Below the pieces are notes generated by a model. That model made no database searches, was not told the DNA's origin, and saw only the letters and a program-made list of their open reading frames with translations. The position numbers and the translations under genes were made by a program. Positions 1 through 9,009 of a DNA stretch of 64,000 nt are shown one piece after another; position 1 is the stretch's first letter, and every line of letters starts with the position of its first letter. Origin of the DNA: Burkholderiales bacterium (GTDB lineage Bacteria > Pseudomonadota > Gammaproteobacteria > Burkholderiales > Burkholderiaceae_C); NCBI GenBank assembly GCA_011391155.1, contig JAABRA010000220.1, forward strand, positions 1-64,000. Direction: 5' to 3'.

Positions 1-473
1 AGTGGCCGCCCGGCACAGCCGGACAGATAGGCCAGGACCCGTTCAATACGGGATTTCCCGTCGCGCGCCAGAACCTGGCCGCTGGCGGCGATGGCGCCGG
101 CATTGATCATCGGGTTGAACGGCCGGCCAGTGCCGGCCTGCAGGCTGATCGCGTTGAAGGCATCCCCGGAGGGCTCGACGCCGATGCGCGAGCGCACATG
201 CGCCTCGCCCCGGTCTTCGAGCGCCAGGCCGTAGACCAGCGCCTTCGAGATCGACTGAATGGTGAACGCCTGCCGCGTATCGCCCACCTCGTACAGGTGT
301 CCGTCGCGCGTGGCCATGCAGATGCCGAACCAGTTCCGGTCGGCGTGGGTCAATTCAGGGATGTAGTCCGCCACCTGGCCCTCCTGACAGGGCAAGTAAC
401 GCGCATGCAGCGTTTGCAGGTAGCGCTCGATCGGCGTGACGATGCCCGCAGGGGCAAGAGTGGCTGGAAACAA
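1..473 (-). CDS. glsA: Glutaminase A (partial, runs off left edge)
   Basis: Reverse-strand translation IERYLQTLHARYLP...IQSISKALVYGLALEDRG...RPFNPMINAGAIAASG is glutaminase-like. Start codon uncertain (TTG at 473 used). Confidence 0.75.
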   Translation of the reverse strand, partial: MFPATLAPAGIVTPIERYLQTLHARYLPCQEGQVADYIPELTHADRNWFGICMATRDGHLYEVGDTRQAFTIQSISKALVYGLALEDRGEAHVRSRIGVEPSGDAFNAISLQAGTGRPFNPMINAGAIAASGQVLARDGKSRIERVLAYLSGCAGRP

Positions 474-704
474 GGGGCACCTCGGGAACGACAGGCAACA
501 GGGCGCAGCATGCAAGATTCGTTCCACATCGCGTCCAGCCGCATCAACGCAGCACCATGCCACGTGGCCGGGGTGCGCGGCGATGTGATGCGCCAAACTG
601 ACGCGTGCGTTATCGTTTTCCCGGATACGCGCCCTGCAACGCCGGGGCGATGCGGTTGAAATGCCATACTGGCCCTCCACAGACCTGCCCAGCACTGGAA
701 AACC

Positions 705-2705
705 ATGATCGAGGACGCCTCACCAGACCCGAATCAGGCGTCCGGGATGCGCCCTGCAGAGGGCCTTCTTTCACGCATCGGCAACCGCATCAAGTCGCAT
801 TTCGGCCCGGGCACCCCGCCACCGCCGGATGAACCCGATTCCCTGGCGGACATCGACCCGATGCTGCGTCCGCATGCCGGGAAAGTCTGTACCGCCGAAG
901 CGGCCGTCAGCCATATCCAGCACGGGGACCATGTCTTCGTCGGCACTGCATGCGCCACGCCCCGATCGCTGGTCGCGGCGATGGAGGAGGGGCTCCTGCG
1001 CCGTCCGGCCGATGTCGAACTGGTGCACTTCATCACGGATCATGCGGTGCCGCACGATACCGACGGGCAGGCCACCACGCACTACCGTCACCGCACCTTT
1101 TTCGTCGGCAACGATATCCACGCCGCCGTGAAACAAGGCCTGGCCAAGTACGTGCCCATGTCGATTGCCCGCGTTCCCGCCCTGATGGCGATCGGGCGCA
1201 TTCCCGTGGACGTCGCGCTGATCCAGGTCTCGCTGCCCGATGAATTCGGCTACGTGAGCCTGGGTGTTTCCGTGGACGTCATACCGGCCGCCATCGCCAG
1301 GGCGCGACTCGTGATCGCCGAGGTCAATCCGGCCATGCCCCGTTCCATGGGGGACTCGACCCTGCACATCCGCCAGATTCATCACCTGGTGCCGGTCAGC
1401 ACGCCCGTGATCGAATACCTGCACCCCTCGGTCCCCGGGCCGGCGATGGAGCAGATCGCGCGCTATATCGGCGGCATCATCGAGGACGGCTCCACCTTGC
1501 AGATCGGGCTGGGGCGCGTAACCAACGAAGCCCTGAAGTACCTGGCGGACCGCCAGGACCTCGGCATCCACTCCGACGTCATCACCGACGCGATCATCCC
1601 GCTGTTGGAAAAAGGCATCCTGACCGGGCAGCGCAAGACCCACCAACCGCGCAAGATCGTCACCAGTTTTGCGATGGGCTCCCGGCGCCTGTACGACCTG
1701 ATCGACCGCAACCCGCTGTTTTCTTTCCAGCCGATCGAGGCGGTGTGCCACCCGAACACCATCGCCGCCCAACACAAGATGGTGTCTGTGACGCAGGCCT
1801 TCGCGGTGGACCTGACCGGGCAGGTGTGCGCCGACCAGTTCAATGGCGATTTTTACGGCGGCATCGGCGCGCAAGGGGAGTTCCTGCGCGGCGCCTCGCG
1901 CTCCGAGGGGGGCAAGGCCATCATCTGCCTGGCGTCCACGGAGGATGACGGCGAGACCTCGCGCATCCGGGCGGTTTTGCGGCCTGGCGAGGGCGTCACC
2001 GTCGCGCGCACCGATGTGCACTATGTGATCACGGAGTTCGGCATTGCCTACCTGTTCGGCAAATCGATCGACGAGCGCGCCGTGGCGCTGATCGAGGTGG
2101 CGAATCCGAAGTTTCGCGTCGCGCTGTTCGAGCAGGCGCAGGCGCTGGGCTACCTCCCGCCCGACCAGACCTTGAAGAACATGCGCGCCTATCCGGTGGA
2201 GGAAGAACGCACCGTGAAGCTGAAGGACCAGCGCTCGGTGCTGTTGCGCCCAGCCGGATCATCCGACGGCGATGCCATCCGGACCTTGTTTCACAGCCTT
2301 TCGGACCGTGATGTGTACACGCGATTTTTCCGCAAGGTGCGCGGACTCTCCGGCAAGGATGTGCAACGGCTGTGCAACGTCAACTTCGAGAATGAAGTGG
2401 CGTTCGTGGCGGTGACCGGATCCCGGGAGAACCCGCAGATCGTGGCCCAGTCCTGCTATTTCATCGATCCCTCCACCAACCTGGCGGAGACCGCCTTCAT
2501 GGTCCACCCGGACTGGCAGGGCTCAGGCCTGGGCACGGCCCTGCAGAATCGGATGACGGAGCACGCGAAGGCACGCGGCGTGCGCGGATTCCTGGCCGAA
2601 ATTCTCGCCAGCAACCCCAACATGATCCGCCTGGCCCGAAGCGGGTCTTCCAATGTCAACGTTGAGACAACGAGCGACACCGTTCGCGTGACGGTCCTGT
2701 TCTGA
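705..2705 (+). CDS. Acetyl-CoA hydrolase/transferase with C-terminal GNAT acetyltransferase domain
   Basis: 666 aa ORF; CoA-transferase-like N-terminus (GKVCTAEAAVSHIQHGDHVFVGTACATP, FGIAYLFGKSIDERA) and GNAT-like C-terminus (FMVHPDWQGSGLGTALQNRMTEHAKARG). Confidence 0.85.
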   Translation: MIEDASPDPNQASGMRPAEGLLSRIGNRIKSHFGPGTPPPPDEPDSLADIDPMLRPHAGKVCTAEAAVSHIQHGDHVFVGTACATPRSLVAAMEEGLLRRPADVELVHFITDHAVPHDTDGQATTHYRHRTFFVGNDIHAAVKQGLAKYVPMSIARVPALMAIGRIPVDVALIQVSLPDEFGYVSLGVSVDVIPAAIARARLVIAEVNPAMPRSMGDSTLHIRQIHHLVPVSTPVIEYLHPSVPGPAMEQIARYIGGIIEDGSTLQIGLGRVTNEALKYLADRQDLGIHSDVITDAIIPLLEKGILTGQRKTHQPRKIVTSFAMGSRRLYDLIDRNPLFSFQPIEAVCHPNTIAAQHKMVSVTQAFAVDLTGQVCADQFNGDFYGGIGAQGEFLRGASRSEGGKAIICLASTEDDGETSRIRAVLRPGEGVTVARTDVHYVITEFGIAYLFGKSIDERAVALIEVANPKFRVALFEQAQALGYLPPDQTLKNMRAYPVEEERTVKLKDQRSVLLRPAGSSDGDAIRTLFHSLSDRDVYTRFFRKVRGLSGKDVQRLCNVNFENEVAFVAVTGSRENPQIVAQSCYFIDPSTNLAETAFMVHPDWQGSGLGTALQNRMTEHAKARGVRGFLAEILASNPNMIRLARSGSSNVNVETTSDTVRVTVLF

Positions 2706-2773
2706 TTGCCCGCGATTCAGCCAGCGCTCCGGATTTTTCCATTGATGTCCCGACTGTTGCATGAAGCGCCACC

Positions 2774-4984
2774 GTGCGCCTGCCGCTGATGGCGTCGGGT
2801 CGTCCGTCCGCCATGGCCGGCCTGCCGGGCGCAGCCTGGGGCGGCGGCGCCAATGCGTTCGCCAGCCTGGCCCTGGTGCTGACCATCGGCCTGGTGGCTT
2901 TTTCACCGCTCGGGGCTGCCGCGGCGCCCGTGGGAATCGCGGCGTCCTTTGCGGCGGTCATCGCTGGGGGCTTCGTCTACGCGCTGCTGGGCCGTGTGGC
3001 CGTGCCCTGCGGCGGCCCGAGTTCTGCGACGGCCCTGATTCTGGCCGGCCTCGTGGCCCAACTGGTCCGCGACCCGGCCCTCGACGTGTCCACGGCCGGC
3101 GGGCTGGCAAGCCTGGTCGCCGTGACGGCCGCCACCATCGTCCTGATGGGCGCGCTGCAGGTGATGTTCAGCCTGCTGGGATTGGGTCGGTTCGCCCGGT
3201 TTGTACCGCAGCCGGTACTCGCCGGCTTCATGAACGCCGTCGCGTTGATGATCCTGGTGGCACAAGTGCCCCCCCTGCTGGGCCTGCCGGCACTGGCTGC
3301 GCCGGGCGATGCCACCCCGCTGTCAAGTATTCAGCCCCTGACATTAGCGGTGGGGCTGGCAACGGCGATTTCGCTCTGGGTGATGCGCTGGAAATGGCCG
3401 CACGCGCCGGCGCCGCTGGCGGCCCTGGCGGTGGGGGCTGCCGTCTACGCCGTGCTGGGGGCTGTCATTCCGGGGTCCCAACTCGGCCCGGTCGTGGGCG
3501 CCCTGCCGCAGGGCGTCGCGCTGCCGGACGCCCTGTTCCGGTTTTCGGATCCGGATACCTTGGGCCTGCTGCGTCGTCACGCCAGTGCGGTAGGGCTCAC
3601 GGCGGCGGTGCTCGCGGTCATCGGTTCACTGGAGTCGCTGCTCGCTGCCGCGGTCATCGACCAGCTCACCGACACCCGGCACGACGGTCGCCGTGAGCTT
3701 ATGGCCATCGGACTGGCCAATACGGCCAGCGGCGTCTTTGGCGGCTTGCCCCTGGTGCTGTCCCAGACGCGCGCCATGACGCTGATCGATGGCGGATCGC
3801 GAGGACAGGGCGCGGTTGTCGCCGCGGCCGTGGTCTTTGCCATCCTGTTCGCTGTCGGGGGCCCGCTGATTGCCCTCATCCCCAGGACCGTGCTGGCGGG
3901 CGTCATGCTCACCATCGCTGTGGCCATGGTCGACCGCTGGACCCGGCAACTGGTGCGCCAGTTGTATGCGCGTGAGTTTTCGTCCGATCTGCGGCTGAGC
4001 CTGGTGCTGGTGGCGGCGGTGTGCGCAACGACCGTGGCGATGGGTTTCGTCGCCGGAATTGCTGCTGGCGTGCTCCTGTCGATGGCCGTTTTCATCCGCA
4101 GCATGAACCGATCCCTGGTGCGCGGCCGTTTCAGCGCCGCCGAACGCCCGTCACGAAGGGTCTACGGGCTTGCGCAGGAAGCGTTGCTTGCGCATTCCCG
4201 CCAGCGTGTGACGGTGCTTGAACTGGAAGGTGCGCTCTTCTTTGGAACGGCAGAGCGACTGGCGGTTGAGGCCGGCAGGCTCCCCCCCGATTGCGCCTGC
4301 CTGGTGCTTGACCTGCAGCGCGTCAACATCATCGATGAGTCGGGCGCCGTGCTGCTGCAGGATCTGTCCCGCCGGCTGGCACGACACGGCATCCCGATGT
4401 TGCTCGCCGGGGTGACCACTGACAGCGCGCACGGGCGCCGTCTGCAGGCCTATGGCTGTTTTCGCGAGCGCCCGCGCGAAGACTGGTTCCGGGATACCGA
4501 CCATGCCATCGAGGCAGCAGAACAGCGCTTTCTGGCGCAGGCACACGTCGCCGAGTCGCGCACCGAGGCGCCGCTGGCGCAGTCGCTGCTCCTGCGGGGA
4601 CTGGCATCCGCGCAGGTCGAGCAGGTCCTGAAATTGATGCCCGCGCAACACCTGTCCGCCGGGACCTTGCTGTTTCGCCAGGGTGACCCGGGCGACCGGG
4701 TCTACGTGCTGACGCAGGGTTCAATCTCGATCGTGGGCGGCCGCTCGGAACCCCGGCAGCGCTATGTGAGCTATTCCCCCGGCGTCATGCTGGGCGAAAT
4801 TGCCATGCTCGACGGCGGTGGTCGGTCGGCTGACGCCATCGCCGATAGTGACGCCGTGGTGTTTTCACTGTTGCGCACCGACTTCGATGCACTTTCCGCC
4901 GCTGATCCTGCTCTGGGTGCGCGTCTTCTGCGCAACATCGCCCTGCATCTGGCAGACCGCCTTCGAAGCTCGGCGTCGAGGTGA
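2774..4984 (+). CDS. SulP family anion transporter with STAS and C-terminal cyclic-nucleotide-binding domain
   Basis: 736 aa; SulP-like membrane region, STAS (VLDLQRVNIIDESGAVLLQDL), cNMP cassette (GTLLFRQGDPGDRVYVLTQG...GEIAMLDGGGRSA). GTG start. Confidence 0.87.
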   Translation: MRLPLMASGRPSAMAGLPGAAWGGGANAFASLALVLTIGLVAFSPLGAAAAPVGIAASFAAVIAGGFVYALLGRVAVPCGGPSSATALILAGLVAQLVRDPALDVSTAGGLASLVAVTAATIVLMGALQVMFSLLGLGRFARFVPQPVLAGFMNAVALMILVAQVPPLLGLPALAAPGDATPLSSIQPLTLAVGLATAISLWVMRWKWPHAPAPLAALAVGAAVYAVLGAVIPGSQLGPVVGALPQGVALPDALFRFSDPDTLGLLRRHASAVGLTAAVLAVIGSLESLLAAAVIDQLTDTRHDGRRELMAIGLANTASGVFGGLPLVLSQTRAMTLIDGGSRGQGAVVAAAVVFAILFAVGGPLIALIPRTVLAGVMLTIAVAMVDRWTRQLVRQLYAREFSSDLRLSLVLVAAVCATTVAMGFVAGIAAGVLLSMAVFIRSMNRSLVRGRFSAAERPSRRVYGLAQEALLAHSRQRVTVLELEGALFFGTAERLAVEAGRLPPDCACLVLDLQRVNIIDESGAVLLQDLSRRLARHGIPMLLAGVTTDSAHGRRLQAYGCFRERPREDWFRDTDHAIEAAEQRFLAQAHVAESRTEAPLAQSLLLRGLASAQVEQVLKLMPAQHLSAGTLLFRQGDPGDRVYVLTQGSISIVGGRSEPRQRYVSYSPGVMLGEIAMLDGGGRSADAIADSDAVVFSLLRTDFDALSAADPALGARLLRNIALHLADRLRSSASR

Positions 4985-5080
4985 TCCGTGTGGCTGCTTT
5001 CAGTAAAGCCGGCAATATTTCGCTCTGGAGGCGTTCCGACGGACACTCGCCCCCTGACTTCAAGGCGCAAACCGTTTGCC

Positions 5081-5482
5081 CTAGTTCATCGCCATCTTGT
5101 CGGACACCCCGTTCACGCCATAGGTACGTTTGGTAATCCGGACAGCCAGATCACGTGCGTCAGGATTTCCGGGGCGTCCACCGAGCTCAACAACACCTTT
5201 GGTCACCTGAACCGTCAGCGAACCAGCGGCGGGACCAAGGTTTGCGACGAGTCCATTGCGCACCCGTGCGGCTGTCGCGTCATCCTCGGAGTAGGGAAAG
5301 TACGGAATTGCCCGCGGGTAACCAGGCTGGTGCTCCTCAACTGTGGTGAAGTATGAGGTGACGCGTGAGGTGAGGCCCGAGGCATATGACGTGGCGCCTG
5401 ACGCAAATCCTGTGGTGCAGGCAGACAGATTCAACCCGGCGATCAGCGCACCAGCAAGGGCAAGGGGCTTCAATATCTTCAT
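5081..5482 (-). CDS. BON domain-containing lipoprotein-like protein
   Basis: MKILKPLALAGALIAGLNLSACTTG lipobox-like signal; VTKGVVELGGRPGNPDARDLAVRITKRTYGVNGVSDKM resembles BON. Confidence 0.75.
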   Translation of the reverse strand: MKILKPLALAGALIAGLNLSACTTGFASGATSYASGLTSRVTSYFTTVEEHQPGYPRAIPYFPYSEDDATAARVRNGLVANLGPAAGSLTVQVTKGVVELGGRPGNPDARDLAVRITKRTYGVNGVSDKMAMN

Positions 5483-5632
5483 GCCGTGCATCCTTTCAAA
5501 AAATGGCGAGGAAGACAAAGTATGCAGCAGTCTCGCAGGAAATCCCAGGATGACCGACAAGTCTGAAGGTCGCAGAATATTGAGCGTATTTTCAAAAATA
5601 TACGAGAATGCCATTTTCGAAAGGTCCGTAGC

Positions 5633-6094
5633 ATGAGCAACAGCGTGAAAATATTCAGCGCCCTGATGGTTTGGAGTCTCGCAGCAATGCCACTGATGTG
5701 CCAGGCCCAGGCGGAACCCGTTGGGTACGTGAAGACCGTGAAGGGCTCGGCGTGGGTCACCACCAGTGGGCAACGCGTACCAGCGCAACAGGGCACTGCC
5801 GTGCTGATGGGAAGCCAGCTCAAGACAGCGGCGGGCGCGTCGATGGGTGTGACCTTCAAGGACGACACGGTGATGTCGTTCGGGCCCGACACCGAGCTGA
5901 CGGTGGATGAGTATCTTTATGCGCCGGCAAAAGGCCAGTTAAAGCTGGCAACGCGCCTTGACAAGGGTACCTTGACCTATGTCTCGGGCGTGATTGCCAA
6001 GCTCAAGCCGGACGCGGTGTCGGTCAAGACACCGAGCGGCATTATCGGTGTGCGGGGCACGAGCTTCATGGTCAAGGTGGACGACGTCGAATGA
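5633..6094 (+). CDS. FecR domain protein
   Basis: GYVKTVKGSAWVTTSGQRVPAQQG...VKTPSGIIGVRGTSFMVKV typical of FecR domains; signal peptide. Confidence 0.8.
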   Translation: MSNSVKIFSALMVWSLAAMPLMCQAQAEPVGYVKTVKGSAWVTTSGQRVPAQQGTAVLMGSQLKTAAGASMGVTFKDDTVMSFGPDTELTVDEYLYAPAKGQLKLATRLDKGTLTYVSGVIAKLKPDAVSVKTPSGIIGVRGTSFMVKVDDVE

Positions 6095-6777
6095 ATCGTC
6101 CCATCCCCGGTTCCCTGCCAGGCATCGGACTGCTGCTGGCTGCCTTTTTCACCGGTTGTTCGAGCCAGTTGCCGATACCGGATATCCCAAGCTCCTTCAA
6201 TGTGCGCTCGGAAGAGCCTCGGCCGGAAAAGCCCCAACCGGTGAGGCATCCTCCCTCCTACGTCGTCCTGCTGACCAGCCCGGACGGCACGGTCGGCCGG
6301 GTCATGGTCACCGGGCAGCGCGGCGAGCAGGTGCTTACCCAGGCGCAACAAGGGGCCTGGCTGGACGGAAGCGGCACGCCTTTCACCCTCGACAAGGCGG
6401 CGATTGAGCGTGACTTCAACGCTGCGCTGGCGGCACGCCCCCCCATCCCCGAGCATTTCCTGCTCTATTTCGAAATCGGGGGGACGGTTCTGACGACCGA
6501 GTCCAAGGCCGTGATGAAACGCCTTCTTGACCGGGCTCGCTTGTTTCCAACGCTGGATATTTCGGTCGTGGGTCACACCGATACCCTTGGGAAATCCGAG
6601 GCCAACGAGGCCCTGGCGCTCAGCCGGGCCCGATTGATCGCCAGCGAGCTTCAACGACTTGACGTCAGGAACATGGCGGTCGTCGTTGAATCCCATGGCG
6701 AGCGCAACCTCCTGGTGCCCACAGCGGACGAGACTCCCGAGCAAAGAAACCGGCGCGTGGCCGTGACCTTGCGATAA
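6091..6777 (+). CDS. OmpA family protein
   Basis: LLYFEIGGTVLTTESKAVMKRLLDRA...ISVVGHTDTLGKSEANEALALSRARLIASEL OmpA C-terminal motif; overlaps preceding FecR gene by 4 nt. Confidence 0.85.
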   Translation: MNRPIPGSLPGIGLLLAAFFTGCSSQLPIPDIPSSFNVRSEEPRPEKPQPVRHPPSYVVLLTSPDGTVGRVMVTGQRGEQVLTQAQQGAWLDGSGTPFTLDKAAIERDFNAALAARPPIPEHFLLYFEIGGTVLTTESKAVMKRLLDRARLFPTLDISVVGHTDTLGKSEANEALALSRARLIASELQRLDVRNMAVVVESHGERNLLVPTADETPEQRNRRVAVTLR

Positions 6778-6790
6778 GCCTCAGGGACGT

Positions 6791-8983
6791 CTACTTTTCC
6801 GCCATGGTGATCAGGTCATCCGTGCCCCCTTCACGCAGTTGCCGCAGGTGTAGCAGCACCAGGGGATCTTTCGGATAACGCTTGAACAGCGCCTCAAAAC
6901 TGGCCAGCGCCATCGCCGGCCCTTCGCTTTCGCCGCTGCCCGGCTGCAAGAGACGCATCGCCGCATCATATTCAGCGGGCGTGGCGCACTCGGCCGGATT
7001 CGTGGCCGCCAGCGGCTCATACACCTGCAAGGGATGGCTTTTCCCCTTCAGGACCAGTCGCCCGACCGCCCGTACTGGCACGTCAGGGCAACCGTCCACG
7101 ATGGCCTGCGAGAGGCAGACTCGCGTTCCCAGATGCTTGTTGACACTCTCCAGGCGTGCCGCGGTGTTGATCGGGTCGCCCAGCGCGCGATAATCGAAAA
7201 GGGTCTTCCCGCCGAAATTGCCAACGATCACCTCGCCGCTGTGAATTCCGATGCGGGTGTGCCCCCAGGCGACGCCCTGGGAGCGCAGGCGGGCAGAGTA
7301 GGCCGACGCGAAGGTGTCCATCTCCATGGCGCAATCAAAGGCGCGCTGGCGATGGTCGGGTTGCGGCACCGGTGCCGAGAACAGCACGGCCACCGCGTCG
7401 CCCACGATCCGGTCCAGAGTGCCTTCATGCCTGAAAACAATGGCCAGCATCGCATCCAGGTAATCGTTGAGCAGGGACACCGCCTGCGCCGGGTCGCCGG
7501 ACTCCATCATGCTGGTGAATCCCGCCAGGTCGGTGAATACAAAACTGCAGACCTGCCGCTGTCCGCCAAGCTGGAGCTGTTCCGGATGGGCAACCAGGTG
7601 CGCCACCCGGTTCGGCGAGACATAGCGTGAAAAGGCCTCGCGCACCCATCGCTGCTCGCGTTCGCTGACCAGGTGGTGCAGGCCGCTCCCCAAGGCGAAG
7701 CTGAGGGCTGTGGCCAGCGCCGGATTGGCGGCATCGAGCAACAGGTGCTGGTTCACGAAGGCGTACCAGGCGCCGCCCAGAAGGGCGCCCAGTACCGCGG
7801 CCGCAACCCACGTCGCCCACCAGACCGGCGCGGCGAGCGCGAACAGCCCGACGATCAACGGGCCCAATACCAGCGCCAGGGCCTCTGCGCCGCCGGCCCA
7901 GGGCGGCCGCTGCAGGTGTTGTCCCAGCAAGACTTGCTCCAGCGCCAGCGCATGGGCCTGCACGCCGGGCATCATTTCCCCCATCGGATTGAATCGCAAA
8001 TCCATCAATCCGGCGGCCGAGCTGCCAATCAATATGATGTGGCCCTCCAGCTGGTCGGCGGCGACCTTGCCCTCCAGGACCTGCGCCGCCGAGACATACC
8101 GCGCCGGCTGTTTCTCCGTGTAATGCAACCAGACTTCGCCATGCGCATTGGTGGGTACCGTGACATCCCCAATGCGCACATCCTGCACGCCGGCCTCGTT
8201 GCTGCGCAACACGTGATTGCGGGCGCCCTGCGCCACGCGCAACGCCTCGGCGCTCAAGGTGGGCACGATCTTGTCTCCCAGATGCAGCATCAGCGGCACC
8301 CGCCGGACCACGCCGTCAATGTCAGCAGCGAAGTTCAAGGCGCCCAGCCCGGCAGCATTCGCGCTGAGCAGCGGCAACGGCCAGACCACGTTGTCAAATC
8401 CATGCAGCCACTGCCCCGGTTCAATGGTGCCCGTGCTCACGACCCGGTAGGGCAACGCTGGCGCATCGCGTGTGGTCGCCGCATCGGTGCGGGACTGGCC
8501 GGAACGCGACAGGCTGCTGCCCAGCACCACGTTCCGGTCTTTCATCGCGGCCCCCAACGCGGCATCATGATCGGGCAAGCGCGACAGCGACGCCCGGACC
8601 CGCGCGTCTTGCCAGAGGTCGGCCATGGCCAGCGGCGATGTCCGGTCGGGTTCAGCCAGGATCATGTCGAACACGATCGCTGCGGCGCCAGCTTCATGCA
8701 GGCGCTGCACCAGTTCAGCCACCCGCGTGCGGGGCCAGGGCCATTGCCCGTAGGCCTTCAGGCTGGGCTCGTCAATATCCACCACGCGCACCGCGGCGGG
8801 TTCGTAGGGCCGCGGGAACCAGCGCTGGAACTGATCGAATTGCGCCAGACGCAGACTCTGCAGCGGAATGGGATCGATCAGCCATAACGTCAAGGCCGTC
8901 AACGCAACCGACAGCATCAGGGCCAAGGCCGCGATACTGGACAACGCGCCGGGAAGCAGCCGTGTCCGGAGGTCTGCGAGCAT
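6791..8983 (-). CDS. CHASE2 domain class III adenylate/guanylate cyclase
   Basis: 730 aa; CHASE2-like N-terminus, transmembrane segments, cyclase domain FTDLAGFTSMME...DRIVGDAVAVLFSAP...GIHSGEVIVGNFGG...LGDPINTAARLE. Confidence 0.9.
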   Translation of the reverse strand: MLADLRTRLLPGALSSIAALALMLSVALTALTLWLIDPIPLQSLRLAQFDQFQRWFPRPYEPAAVRVVDIDEPSLKAYGQWPWPRTRVAELVQRLHEAGAAAIVFDMILAEPDRTSPLAMADLWQDARVRASLSRLPDHDAALGAAMKDRNVVLGSSLSRSGQSRTDAATTRDAPALPYRVVSTGTIEPGQWLHGFDNVVWPLPLLSANAAGLGALNFAADIDGVVRRVPLMLHLGDKIVPTLSAEALRVAQGARNHVLRSNEAGVQDVRIGDVTVPTNAHGEVWLHYTEKQPARYVSAAQVLEGKVAADQLEGHIILIGSSAAGLMDLRFNPMGEMMPGVQAHALALEQVLLGQHLQRPPWAGGAEALALVLGPLIVGLFALAAPVWWATWVAAAVLGALLGGAWYAFVNQHLLLDAANPALATALSFALGSGLHHLVSEREQRWVREAFSRYVSPNRVAHLVAHPEQLQLGGQRQVCSFVFTDLAGFTSMMESGDPAQAVSLLNDYLDAMLAIVFRHEGTLDRIVGDAVAVLFSAPVPQPDHRQRAFDCAMEMDTFASAYSARLRSQGVAWGHTRIGIHSGEVIVGNFGGKTLFDYRALGDPINTAARLESVNKHLGTRVCLSQAIVDGCPDVPVRAVGRLVLKGKSHPLQVYEPLAATNPAECATPAEYDAAMRLLQPGSGESEGPAMALASFEALFKRYPKDPLVLLHLRQLREGGTDDLITMAEK

Positions 8984-9009
8984 GATCGACGCCGTCGAAA
9001 GGCGGGGGA

